A stretch of DNA of 64,000 nt. It comes from Auanema rhodensis. Lineage: Eukaryota > Nematoda > Chromadorea > Rhabditida > Rhabditidae. Where the stretch lies: contig OZ059895.1 of assembly GCA_964057225.1 (NCBI GenBank), positions 12,152,001-12,216,000 on the forward strand, written 5' to 3'. Positions 23,021 to 32,050 of the stretch are shown one piece after another (positions within the stretch are counted from its first letter, which is position 1; every line of letters begins with the position of its first letter). A program made the position numbers and the translations under genes. The notes beneath the pieces were generated by a model that searched no databases, was not told where the DNA came from, and worked only from the letters and a program-made list of their open reading frames with translations.

Positions 23021-23410
23021 ATGTCACAAATACAGTATCAGATGGAAGAAGACGAGCTCGGTCCATATGAATTATGCGATCGATGTAAGGCTCAGGACAC
23101 TCATCGTATACGGGAAGGCCCGGTAAGCTTATTGTTTTTTATTTATTTATTATATATTTTTTTTTTTTTTTTTTTTTTTTTATCTCAGTATTGTTGCAGA
23201 TGACGGACGATGAGCTTTATCCGGAGGATGGAGTTGAGCCAACTCGGGAGCAGCTCATCTACATGTTCTCGAGGATGCCGTTGCCTCCCAACTGCAGATT
23301 CTGCAGGGCAAAGAACCCCCGCCACCACGAACGTGAGGAGGTAAGCTTATATATTTTAACTGTGAATGTAAGTATTCTTGCAGATCTCAGACGATGATAG
23401 TGAGGGGTAA
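23021..23410 (+). CDS. Antisense three-exon gene in element 1: 89-aa protein with two CxxC...H motifs
   Basis: Opposite strand to the element. Exons 23021-23122, 23200-23340 and 23384-23410, joined in phase 0. Introns of 77 and 43 bp start GTAAGCTTA and end TTGTTGCAG or TTCTTGCAG. The protein starts MSQIQYQMEEDELGPYE. Exon 1 has CDRCKAQDTH and exon 2 has CRFCRAKNPRHH, each a CxxC with following His, suggesting small zinc-binding modules; the tail is acidic (SDDDSEG). TTGTTGCAG directly before the first ATG implies an upstream untranslated exon or SL trans-splicing. AATAAA followed by a T-rich run lies about 106 bp past the stop. Element 2 carries the same gene with mostly synonymous changes. 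No family recognised; a loose likeness to the first half of a Nanos-type finger is not enough to name it. Confidence 0.75.
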
Positions 23411-23515
23411 CTTGTAACTTCAAATATATAGTGTTTTTGTTTTGTTTTGTTTTTTTTTTTGTTTTTTTTTTTTTTTTTTTTTTTAAGTGTTTATAAATTG
23501 TTCTTATAGCTAATT

Positions 23516-23521
23516 AATAAA
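23516..23521 (+). terminator. Poly(A) signal of the antisense gene, element 1
   Basis: AATAAA followed by a run of about 28 T, a canonical downstream U-rich context. It also lies just beyond the end of Env on the other strand, so the two transcripts would end tail to tail. Confidence 0.55.
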
Positions 23522-23575
23522 GTTTTTTTTTTTTTTTTTTTTTTTTTTTATTATTACTACAGTAAGATTAGTGTT

Positions 23576-26500
23576 TTAATTTTTATTTGTGCTAGACTCA
23601 GCTCTGTGTCTAGGATTTCTGAGCATTTTTCTCATTAATGATGTAATTATCATCACAATTTTTATTATCTGAATGATTAGTTTTTGTATGCTTATGATTA
23701 TTATAATGATTGTTTGTACCCCTATTATATAAGATAATACTGGTATAAAAACAGTCATCAGGAGTAAGCATATTGATAATGCCCAGTTTGTTTTAACTAC
23801 ATTTAGAATGTTTCTCCAGGTGTTAGCATTTGTCACAATGTTCATGATTGTTTTTTCAACGTCTGGAATTTCACTATCCCATTGTAAGGTTCCTTGTATG
23901 ATCATGCGGTGTTTTTCATTGGCACATGTTACAAAGCATTCTTCATAGATTTCAGAATTCTCTGAGTAATATTCCACAGCTGTAAGTGGCATGTGTGGAG
24001 CGCATTCAATCATGTATATGTTCTCACTACATTGCATTGTGATCCAAGACTCCTTTTGTGATATACACATGAACTCGGCAACAGCCGTTCTTCTGCAGCT
24101 GTGACACCCGGAAAGTTTTTTAAATTCCGGTCGACAAGGAAAGTCGTACAGGAAGGTACGAGACGACACATTCCCTTGTAGTTGAAGAACAACAGTTGAT
24201 TCATCAGTTTGAGGAATAAGTGTTAATTTGTTTTCTTTCATGGTAATTAGGGTGTTCTTGGTGTTCATGGGTAATAAGTTTGCCTGATTGAAAATATTAT
24301 CAGATGGACAGGTACATGTTAGCTCTTCCCTTTTTGAAATTTTGCAGTTGCACAACCTCAGTATTTTACAAGAGTTAAATTCATTTGTAGTTTGATATTT
24401 GGTTTTGCATGCTACTTCACTCATAGTATGAGGTTCCATGTAATAACTGTTTATGGTTGACAATGCATATTTGGTGTTCAAATATCGGGTTGGTGGCACA
24501 ATATGGGAGATTGAGCTTATATTAAAGTTTGGAAAATTAACAGTGTCGTATGGTTTTAAAAGAATATTAATATTGGCTTTGTGTTTAAATAGATCATATT
24601 TTACCTCTAATGGTATATTTATTTCCCAAGAATCACATTCTACTATTTCATAAACTATTTCATTGATTGGTTTAAACTCAGTTTGATAGATTGAGCAACC
24701 GTCTTCAAGAGACCAACATCCGCAGAAAAGAGAGCCACATCGCCTAGCACAACCAACTTGTGTTGGTCCTTCTTTTTTATCAAATTCTTGTAATTGTCCA
24801 ATAGGATTTATAGCTTCACAAGTGTGATTACAAGATCCTGATCCATAACAGGAATATTGAGTTTTGTATTGAATTGTGCTTTCTCGAGTATAATATAGCG
24901 TACTTTTCTGGCAAATGTATTCTGTTGGTTTTTTCGTTATTTCTATTTTGCCGATAGATTTATTTTGGTAAATGAATTCTAAGCAAGCGTCTCTTATGCC
25001 TTTATTGAAAATGATTTCATTATCGTATTCTTGATAACAATTTGTTCGATTAATGCAAATTATATTTATTGAATGCTTAATATGTGAGTTTGAACAAGAT
25101 TCCACTGTTATTAATAATACCATGAGTGCTATCGATAATTGTAATGAAGTGAATGATGATGTTCTCATGTAATTTGGAATTTTAATAGTTTCTGGAATAT
25201 CATTTTTCCATTTTGGAGTTACATTGTCAAACTTCGTGGTTACTGTGTTTTCCTTTTGTACGACTACATCGTCTGAACTTGTTAATCTTTTTGAATCAGG
25301 TTTTCCACTTCTAACTTCGGTTAGTATCGTTTGCCAATTATCATTTAAAAATTTATACCAATATTGGTCATTTTTATGAGCTTTCAATACTCTTTTACAA
25401 ATTGCTAATATAGTAAATAATAGTATAATTGGTATGAAAAATGTTATCAAAGTCGTTAATGGATTACATTGAGGGAAATATAATGCTTCCGCTGTTAGCA
25501 ATTCAGAGGATTGGCATGTAGCCTCAACTGTTGGAATTATCCCAAGAAGAGCTACTTTTGGAACAATCGTTTTCATTTTATTTTTCTTAAAATAACTTCT
25601 TACCGCTGCTTGACTACCTTGTGTTCTTGTTCTGAACCATCTATTTAGATTTGAAGGTTTGGATTCATTTTCGGTTTGAAGAGTTATCTCATTTGTTTGA
25701 TCTTTCTCTTGTTCTAAGTTCGTATTATTAGAATCATTTTCGTCTCCTGCGTCGTTGATGATATTCATGTTGGGTGTATAGATTTCGAGTGGTATTACAT
25801 TGTTACTTTGTTCACTTTCTTGAGTATTTTCAATAGTTTCAACATTTTCAACCCGATTTCCTTTTTGTGTTACCGTCCCGGTGATTAAAAATGGATTCAC
25901 TTGGTATTTTTTATTGTATCTCATTGAGTGAGGTTCTGACGCAAACGGTGCTGCTTCTGCGTTTCTCACTTCTAGTGGATATATGTGGTTTAATGAACGA
26001 GTTGTTATGAGACCAGTGCCAGTTATTAGTTTTGCAGATCTAACTTCCCCATCTGCACTTTTTATCAGTTCTATTATGCGTCCTAATTTCCATTTACCTC
26101 TACTTGAATTATCATTTTGTATTATAATAACTTCTCCTTCTTGTGGTTTCTTAGCATTCGTTGCAGGTTGTTTTCTGTTGTGTTTGTAAATATCTCTAAG
26201 ATAAAGTAAATACTCGGAATAGAATTTTTTCCAAAATAGTTGAGTTACATCGTTAGATAACTCTATTGCTTCAATGGCTTGCTCTATAGTTTGTATTGTC
26301 CTGCTATTGATAGTTTTATCATAAATTCGGGTATTCGATACGTTCGAAGAAAGTGTAAACCTGATGGAACGGTTTAAAAAATCACAAGGTCTGATAGGCA
26401 AAATGTTCAGGTTGGATGGGTTCGGATGTGTAAGCGGGCGAGTATTCAAAATTGTTTCGATTTTTACAATTACTGTATGTATATCATCAATTGACATTAA

Positions 26501-29500
26501 TCTATTTCCAATTGTTTTGTATAGTGCTAACTTTGTTAGTCCTACTAGTCTTTCCCATGTTCCACCTTTCCATGGAGCCTGTGGTGTGTTGAAGTACCAT
26601 TTAATATTCTTTTCGGCAAGATAATTGGTTAATGTTTTTTCATTTTTAGATTCATGGTTTTCTGTGTAAAACTCTATTACTTTAGCACTTAATAAGAAAT
26701 TTCCTCCATTATCGCTTCGTATTATTTCTGGAATACCTCTTCTTCCAATGAACCTTTCGAAAGCGTTTAAGAATGCTTTTGTTGATTGGTCAAAAACTAT
26801 TTCTAAGTGTATAGCTCTTATAGCTAAACAAGTAAACAGACATATAAATATCTTTTTGCCATCCTTTATGGTTATTGGACCTAATAAGTCACAACCTGTA
26901 CTCATGAATGGTTTTGTTAGAATTACTCTATCCTTAGGCAATGCTGGCATTAAGGACGTTCCAAACGGCAAAGCGTTGTATCTATTGCAGATTGTGCATG
27001 TTTTGAGAACTGATCTGACTATGCTTGATGGTTTACTTAAAAAGTATTTTTGACGCAAAAGTGTTAGAACAAAATCTCTCCCTTGGTGCATGCATTCTCT
27101 GTGTAAATGCATAATTATGTGTTCTGTGTACGGAGAATCCCTTGGAAGATATATGGGATTTTGAGTTTCAAACGGTAATTCCGAGTTGTTCAATCTACTA
27201 CGAACTCTGATTATTTCTTCATCGAGAAAAAATACAAAACCTTCATGTTTTTTCGTGAGGAGATCTATTGTTACATGCTGTTGTGCTTTACTTATTAGTA
27301 GTTTGGTTATAATCTCAATATCATTAGCTGTAGTTTGCCAGTTTTCATCTAATTGCATTACCTTATTTAACCTTGTTATAGCTGTGGGATGTACTTTTAT
27401 GATCCAATGTCTCAAGAATTTACTTAATTTAACTATAGTTTTCAGTAAGGTATAGTTGTTGCTACGTAATTTAAATATATCTTCAACTGGTATTTGTGTT
27501 ATTTGTTGTTGTTCAACGGTATCGATCAAGGTTGTTATATTCCAAATAGGCTCATATTCAATTTCTTCAATGTGTGATTTTGTTTGGGTTAACCATTGTG
27601 GTCCTTTAATCCACATAGAATCACTTAGTTCTTGGAGACAAGCTCTTCGAGAACCAATATCGGCTGGGTTATAATCACCATTCACATGAAAAAGTTTGAT
27701 TTTAATGTTACTTTCCTTCAATTTATCTATATACTTCCTTACATTGTCGACGCGACAGCCTACATATGGTGGTAAAGTTTTCTGATGGTTAGCTATCCAA
27801 TGTAAGGCTACCTTACTGTCACTGGCTACGTGTACAGTTTTAAGATGATTGGTTGTAGATGTGACATTATCAGCTAACATAATACCTAATAGTATGGCAA
27901 TGAGTTCTAGTCTTGGGATAGTCAGATTTCCCTTCTTTGCAATTTTCGACTTTCCGCTTACAAGTTGGCTTATTTTACCATTGGTTTCAATGTATGTGCA
28001 GGCAGCAATGGCTAGTTTACTAGCATCCGTAAATACCCATAATATAGAGTCATTCAGGTTTAACTTTCTTTCAAGTCTCAATTCCTTTTCATTTAATAAT
28101 TCATTTATAGCTAAATTCCATTTATGTGTTATTTCTTTGGGTAATTCTACATCCCAACCCTTGAATTGATCACTTGATTCTCTTAGTAGTAATTTTAATG
28201 GTAAAATCAATGGGCTTGCCATACCTAATGGATCGAATATTGAATGTATTTGACTTAACATGTTCCTGTGCGTGTTGATTTCAAATTTCTTTAATTTAAG
28301 TATAAGAACGAATAAATCTAATTTTGTATCATAATTTAAACCCAAAATTTTGGTAGTATTATGTGGGTATTTGTCTTCATTGTTCATATCTTCAGTAACT
28401 TTTGGATTGTTGCTCATAAATTCTCTTAAATTCATAGAAATGCCTTGTAAGATTTTCTTGGCTTTTTCGCATTTTATCTTAGCTTCTTCAACACTGTTTG
28501 CATATAAAATTATATTGTCAACATATAAGGAATCGAGCAAGTGACTAGCGTAAGGGTCGGTATGATTATTGAGGTACCAGGCTAAGCTCATGCTTAATAT
28601 ACCCGGGGACGCTGTTATACCAAATGGTAGCCGTTTGAATTGGTATGTCATGACGTTATATTTATTTACCGATTCATTTTCGTTTCTAATCCAGAAAAAT
28701 TTACAATATTTTCTGTGCTCTTCTTTAATACTTATTTGTAAAAATGCTGACTCAATGTCGCAGGTTATTATTATTGGACTTTTTCTACATTTTATTAATA
28801 TATCATGAATTTTGTGAATAAATGTTTGGCCTGAATGCATAACTTGGTTCAACGATGGACTATTTTTTTGTTTTGCTGAAGCATCAAACACGATTCTTAA
28901 AGGTCGAGCTTTTTCTTTTCTCCACACTCCATGATGTGGTAAGAAAAATCCATCTTCGGCTGATTCATCAACAATTGGCTCGATAATTCCCTTTTGAATG
29001 TATTCATTTATTAATTTTTTATACCATTCTAGTTGTTCTTTATTAGAGTGTAGATTTTTCCATAATGTCATGAATCTATGAAAAGCTGGCCATTTATTAT
29101 TTTTCAATTTATTCAAATAATTTTTAAATGGAAACGGAGCTTCAATTCTCCCGGCTTTAATGGATAGTTTTTTACTATATTCTTTAAGATAATTCTCTGC
29201 TTCTGCATTGTTATCTACTATGGTGCTTATTCCAATAGTATCGATAAGGAAAAGTTCTTTCAGTTTTGTTTCTGGAGGTGGTTCATGACTTTGTTCCTCT
29301 TCAATGCTACACAGAGTTACAATTTTTTCAAGTTTAGTTTCTCCATTTATAAGAGTTCCAAATACAGATCCTTTACATAAAAGATCAGAGGGAAGTCTGA
29401 ATTCTTCATTGTCTTTTACAAACAATTTTAATCTATCTTGTCCAATCAAAACATCCGGTTCAAAAACTTCCCCATTTGTATCGGTATTGGCTAATATAAT

Positions 29501-31492
29501 ATTATTTTCTTTAATGAAGCTCAAATCCTTTCTTGAAAGATAAGGACTATATATGTGGGAACTGATTTTTGGCTTAGTGAGCATTTCAGTTACAATTAAA
29601 TTTTTTTCTTTAGTATAGAATATTGTGTTTACTATACTTGAAACATGAGAATGTTTCATTCCTCCAATACCATGAAATGTTTTTCTTTGTTTGGATTTAA
29701 CTGGTAGTTTCATCCTTTTTGCTAGATCTTCTCTGATAAAAGATCGTTGAGAACAATCATCAAAAATAATGTTAACTTTCTCATAACTATCGCTATTGTA
29801 ATTGAACAAATTTGCTTTTGCTGTTCGTAAAATTATTTGGCCTTTTTCTACGTCATGATTACCAACAATTGTGGTTAAACTTGTGGGTTCTTCATGTGCT
29901 TTCTTTGGAATAATTGTTTGATTATTTCTGGTCTTTTCTTCATCATTACCCCTTTGTAAAGAAATGTTGGTGATGACTCCATTTCTATTCTGATTTCTTT
30001 TATTTTGGTAACAAACTGAAATGTTGTGATCATCATGACAGCTGTTGCATTTAAACTTTGGCCATGTGCAGTTTTTGCTTTGATGATTGTCTGCAAAGCA
30101 TACATAACATAGCCTTTTTTCTCTTAAAATTTTCCTTTTTTCCGTTGTTTCAATAGGACACATATGGCTATTGTGTGAATTGTTCGCGCAAAAAACGCAA
30201 TTCCTTCTTTGTTTCAAATCCTTAACTTCATTCAATCGAAATTGTTTTTTAGTTTGATCACCATCTGGATTTTTACTTTTTTCATTGTTACTGAGATACA
30301 GTGATTCAGTGTTTTCAGTCATCTGTAGTAGTTTTACTTGCGCCGAAATATGTTCAATGATTTTCTCGTGGGACCATTCAAAATTTTGTTTGATGTGAAT
30401 ATCTTTGATTATTTCAAATGGGAATTTATTGAGTACGGTAGCAACATAAAGCTCTTTGGTTAAAGATCCTCCCGCCGCTTGAATCTGTCGCAGCAGAGCT
30501 TTTATCTCTCTTAGCGTTTGAGCACAACTATCGGCTCGTCTTGAAGCTTTTGGCACCTTATTCAACTTGTTGATCAGCGTTGCTGTATCAACAGCGTATG
30601 AGGAATATTCTTCCTTCAAACAATTTTTCATAAACTCATAGTTTTCTTCGGTACCGGGAATTCCCCTAAGAAGATATTCGGCTTCACCTGATAAGGACTC
30701 ACATAGGAAGTTCACTTTTTCACTTATAGAGAAAGATTCATTGTTATCAATCATTCTCATAAATCTATCCCAGAATAAAGGGAATTTTTCCGGAGTACCG
30801 TCAAAGGTTGGAGTTTTTAATACGGGTCTTTGCAGTATTTGGTTAATCAGTCTTACTTCATTAACATGCTGATCATGCACTACCTGATCGGGTAAACTGT
30901 TTTGTTTTTCTTGTACCTCGTTTGTACAATTTTCATATTCTTTTTCTTCTGTATATTCAACTCTTTCCCGAAGTTGTTGTAATTCAAGTTGTATTTCCAT
31001 ATCTTTGATTTTTTCTTTATTTTTATCAATAAGATTTTTTAAGAATATCAACTTGTCATTCAATTCCAGTATTATTAACGTGGCATTGCCACGGATGTCT
31101 CCTTTCTCACCTTCTTCGAATTTTGTAAATTTTTTGTTTAATTCTTTTTGGTGCTCTTCTTCTAAAAGCTCACAAACTCTTTGAAAATTAATTTCAATGG
31201 TTTCAATTGATTGGAGTTTATTCTCCAAAATATTCAAGTAATTTTTAACTCTTGCACATTCATTCTCTTGCGCAATAATTTGATTTACCGGCTCAGACAA
31301 TTCTGAGTAATCGGTCATTTTCTTATAGTTTTCAACTTTAGAATTCAGTTTATTCAAAAATTCTAATTCTCTCCCCATTTGGAGAATATATCTTTGAGCG
31401 GAGGACATTATTTTAGCCTTCCTCAATGGATATTTCAGATTCAGCGATATTTTTATCGTCTTATTGTTTCTTGACAAGTAATTTCTTGTCAA
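23576..31492 (-). CDS. Element 1 Gag-Pol-Env polyprotein, single frame, 2638 aa
   Basis: One uninterrupted frame; ATG at 31492 or, more like a Gag start, MSSAQRY at 31408. Gag: coiled-coil-like N-terminus, then BEL/Pao gag domain from about residue 229 (TFDGTPEKFPLFW), zinc knuckles about 432-492. Protease: FDDCSQRSFI near 578. RT: VFDASAKQKNSPSLN, ITCDIESAFLQI, YVDN with Asp about 992. RNase H: first Asp about 1156 (VFTDASK), PRLELIA, ASDSKVALHWI. Integrase: HHCC domain, then catalytic Asp about 1535 (GCDLLGP), Asp about 1594 (SDNGGNF), Glu about 1647 (GGTWER). A C-terminal beta-barrel domain follows (RGKWKLGRIIE). Env from about 1985: a hydrophobic segment near 2005, a signal-like stretch near 2115-2135, a Cys-rich ectodomain (CARRCGSLFCGCWSLEDGC near 2247) and a C-terminal membrane anchor near 2567-2610. 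Nematode BEL envs are known to be related to phlebovirus glycoproteins; I infer the same origin here. Confidence 0.95.
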   Translation of the reverse strand: MTRNYLSRNNKTIKISLNLKYPLRKAKIMSSAQRYILQMGRELEFLNKLNSKVENYKKMTDYSELSEPVNQIIAQENECARVKNYLNILENKLQSIETIEINFQRVCELLEEEHQKELNKKFTKFEEGEKGDIRGNATLIILELNDKLIFLKNLIDKNKEKIKDMEIQLELQQLRERVEYTEEKEYENCTNEVQEKQNSLPDQVVHDQHVNEVRLINQILQRPVLKTPTFDGTPEKFPLFWDRFMRMIDNNESFSISEKVNFLCESLSGEAEYLLRGIPGTEENYEFMKNCLKEEYSSYAVDTATLINKLNKVPKASRRADSCAQTLREIKALLRQIQAAGGSLTKELYVATVLNKFPFEIIKDIHIKQNFEWSHEKIIEHISAQVKLLQMTENTESLYLSNNEKSKNPDGDQTKKQFRLNEVKDLKQRRNCVFCANNSHNSHMCPIETTEKRKILREKRLCYVCFADNHQSKNCTWPKFKCNSCHDDHNISVCYQNKRNQNRNGVITNISLQRGNDEEKTRNNQTIIPKKAHEEPTSLTTIVGNHDVEKGQIILRTAKANLFNYNSDSYEKVNIIFDDCSQRSFIREDLAKRMKLPVKSKQRKTFHGIGGMKHSHVSSIVNTIFYTKEKNLIVTEMLTKPKISSHIYSPYLSRKDLSFIKENNIILANTDTNGEVFEPDVLIGQDRLKLFVKDNEEFRLPSDLLCKGSVFGTLINGETKLEKIVTLCSIEEEQSHEPPPETKLKELFLIDTIGISTIVDNNAEAENYLKEYSKKLSIKAGRIEAPFPFKNYLNKLKNNKWPAFHRFMTLWKNLHSNKEQLEWYKKLINEYIQKGIIEPIVDESAEDGFFLPHHGVWRKEKARPLRIVFDASAKQKNSPSLNQVMHSGQTFIHKIHDILIKCRKSPIIITCDIESAFLQISIKEEHRKYCKFFWIRNENESVNKYNVMTYQFKRLPFGITASPGILSMSLAWYLNNHTDPYASHLLDSLYVDNIILYANSVEEAKIKCEKAKKILQGISMNLREFMSNNPKVTEDMNNEDKYPHNTTKILGLNYDTKLDLFVLILKLKKFEINTHRNMLSQIHSIFDPLGMASPLILPLKLLLRESSDQFKGWDVELPKEITHKWNLAINELLNEKELRLERKLNLNDSILWVFTDASKLAIAACTYIETNGKISQLVSGKSKIAKKGNLTIPRLELIAILLGIMLADNVTSTTNHLKTVHVASDSKVALHWIANHQKTLPPYVGCRVDNVRKYIDKLKESNIKIKLFHVNGDYNPADIGSRRACLQELSDSMWIKGPQWLTQTKSHIEEIEYEPIWNITTLIDTVEQQQITQIPVEDIFKLRSNNYTLLKTIVKLSKFLRHWIIKVHPTAITRLNKVMQLDENWQTTANDIEIITKLLISKAQQHVTIDLLTKKHEGFVFFLDEEIIRVRSRLNNSELPFETQNPIYLPRDSPYTEHIIMHLHRECMHQGRDFVLTLLRQKYFLSKPSSIVRSVLKTCTICNRYNALPFGTSLMPALPKDRVILTKPFMSTGCDLLGPITIKDGKKIFICLFTCLAIRAIHLEIVFDQSTKAFLNAFERFIGRRGIPEIIRSDNGGNFLLSAKVIEFYTENHESKNEKTLTNYLAEKNIKWYFNTPQAPWKGGTWERLVGLTKLALYKTIGNRLMSIDDIHTVIVKIETILNTRPLTHPNPSNLNILPIRPCDFLNRSIRFTLSSNVSNTRIYDKTINSRTIQTIEQAIEAIELSNDVTQLFWKKFYSEYLLYLRDIYKHNRKQPATNAKKPQEGEVIIIQNDNSSRGKWKLGRIIELIKSADGEVRSAKLITGTGLITTRSLNHIYPLEVRNAEAAPFASEPHSMRYNKKYQVNPFLITGTVTQKGNRVENVETIENTQESEQSNNVIPLEIYTPNMNIINDAGDENDSNNTNLEQEKDQTNEITLQTENESKPSNLNRWFRTRTQGSQAAVRSYFKKNKMKTIVPKVALLGIIPTVEATCQSSELLTAEALYFPQCNPLTTLITFFIPIILLFTILAICKRVLKAHKNDQYWYKFLNDNWQTILTEVRSGKPDSKRLTSSDDVVVQKENTVTTKFDNVTPKWKNDIPETIKIPNYMRTSSFTSLQLSIALMVLLITVESCSNSHIKHSINIICINRTNCYQEYDNEIIFNKGIRDACLEFIYQNKSIGKIEITKKPTEYICQKSTLYYTRESTIQYKTQYSCYGSGSCNHTCEAINPIGQLQEFDKKEGPTQVGCARRCGSLFCGCWSLEDGCSIYQTEFKPINEIVYEIVECDSWEINIPLEVKYDLFKHKANINILLKPYDTVNFPNFNISSISHIVPPTRYLNTKYALSTINSYYMEPHTMSEVACKTKYQTTNEFNSCKILRLCNCKISKREELTCTCPSDNIFNQANLLPMNTKNTLITMKENKLTLIPQTDESTVVLQLQGNVSSRTFLYDFPCRPEFKKLSGCHSCRRTAVAEFMCISQKESWITMQCSENIYMIECAPHMPLTAVEYYSENSEIYEECFVTCANEKHRMIIQGTLQWDSEIPDVEKTIMNIVTNANTWRNILNVVKTNWALSICLLLMTVFIPVLSYIIGVQTIIIIIISIQKLIIQIIKIVMIITSLMRKMLRNPRHRAESSTNKN

Positions 31493-31509
31493 CTCGGATT
31501 TTCTACGAG

Positions 31510-31602
31510 TTCTTCGGAATTTTATTTCTCCGGCGGTTCTATATAACCTTTAACACAGTGTTCTTCGGAATTTATTTCTCCGGCGGTTCTATATAACCTT
31601 TG
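31510..31602 (-). repeat. Leader of element 1 with a duplicated ~40-bp block
   Basis: Two copies of a block (TTCTTCGGAATTT...CGGCGGTTCTATATAACC) lie about 50 bp apart between the PBS and the Gag ATG. One copy has an extra T. It may be a packaging or translation element or a simple tandem duplication. Confidence 0.8.
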
Positions 31603-31636
31603 TTTTAAACTTTCCTTATCAGTAAGCAACTGAATT

Positions 31637-31654
31637 ATCCTGCCGTGGTCGCCA
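31637..31654 (-). promoter_or_regulatory. Primer-binding site of element 1, tRNA-Arg type
   Basis: Two bases from the LTR the plus strand reads ATCCTGCCGTGGTCGCCA. This looks like the 3' end of a tRNA including CCA; the GGTCGCCA end fits tRNA-Arg as remembered. The isotype is an inference, the PBS call is firm. Confidence 0.75.
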
Positions 31655-31656
31655 AA

Positions 31657-31994
31657 TGTCGCTTGACAAACTGGACTTTTACCTCCAAGTATCAGTCCAA
31701 GTATGGAGTCGGTTCGTATGAGTGCGGTATTATGCGTTAAGACAAGTTAAATGAAGAAAGGTTTATTCAATAAATGCAACAACAGTAAAGTGAACAAGTG
31801 GATTGATTCTAGAAATTCCAAGAAATCCTAAAATCAATACAAAATTGGTGAGACATGAGTTTTTTCCATCTGGTTCTCCCTTTTATAGGGAGGCACCAGA
31901 TGGATCAAGGGGAGGAGAATGTTTTTGCGAGACAAAGTAAGAATGAGTGAAAATCAGTATGAAACTTACATATTCTTTCACGTCGACCGTGACA
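31657..31994 (-). repeat. 5' LTR of element 1
   Basis: 338 bp with TGTCACGG...AGCGACA ends on the minus strand. TATAAAAGGG (31878-31887 on the plus strand as its complement) sits in the loop of a 38-bp palindrome. About 32 nt downstream of the TATA box is TCATGT, a plausible initiator. AATAAA follows further on, within about 31760-31775. No U3/R/U5 limits can be fixed without transcript data. Confidence 0.95.
31866..31903. promoter_or_regulatory. TATA-box palindrome in the element 1 5' LTR
   Basis: CCATCTGGT...TCCC and GGGA...ACCAGATGG flank the TATA box. The other LTR copy is at 22259-22296. Element 2 has a homologous palindrome with different arms. Confidence 0.7.
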
Positions 31995-31999
31995 GGGCC
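31995..31999. repeat. Target site duplication, right copy (GGGCC)
   Basis: Pairs with 22045-22049; removing one copy restores the 119-nt 5S length. Confidence 0.93.
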
Positions 32000-32050
32000 C
32001 GGTTAGTACTTGGATCGTAGACGGCTTGGGAATCCCGGGTCCCGTAAGCT
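31995..32050 (+). pseudogene. 5S rRNA gene, right half, split by element 1
   Basis: Starts with a duplicated GGGCC (nt 64-68), then nt 69-119 with G87T and G110C. Together with 21982-22049 and minus the duplication it makes exactly 119 nt. Confidence 0.97.

Larger units (their letters stand above)
22050..31994 (-). mobile_element. Element 1: complete BEL/Pao retroelement with env and a two-gene 3' cassette
   Basis: 9945 bp. Both 338-bp LTRs look identical by eye, which indicates a recent insertion. The target duplication is GGGCC (22045-22049 and 31995-31999), inside a 5S gene. Element order on the minus strand: 5' LTR (31657-31994), primer site, leader, one Gag-Pol-Env frame, then a ~1.2-kb 3' region with an antisense spliced gene and a sense CCHC ORF, then the 3' LTR (22050-22387). 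All catalytic regions are open, so the copy looks potentially autonomous. Confidence 0.97.
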
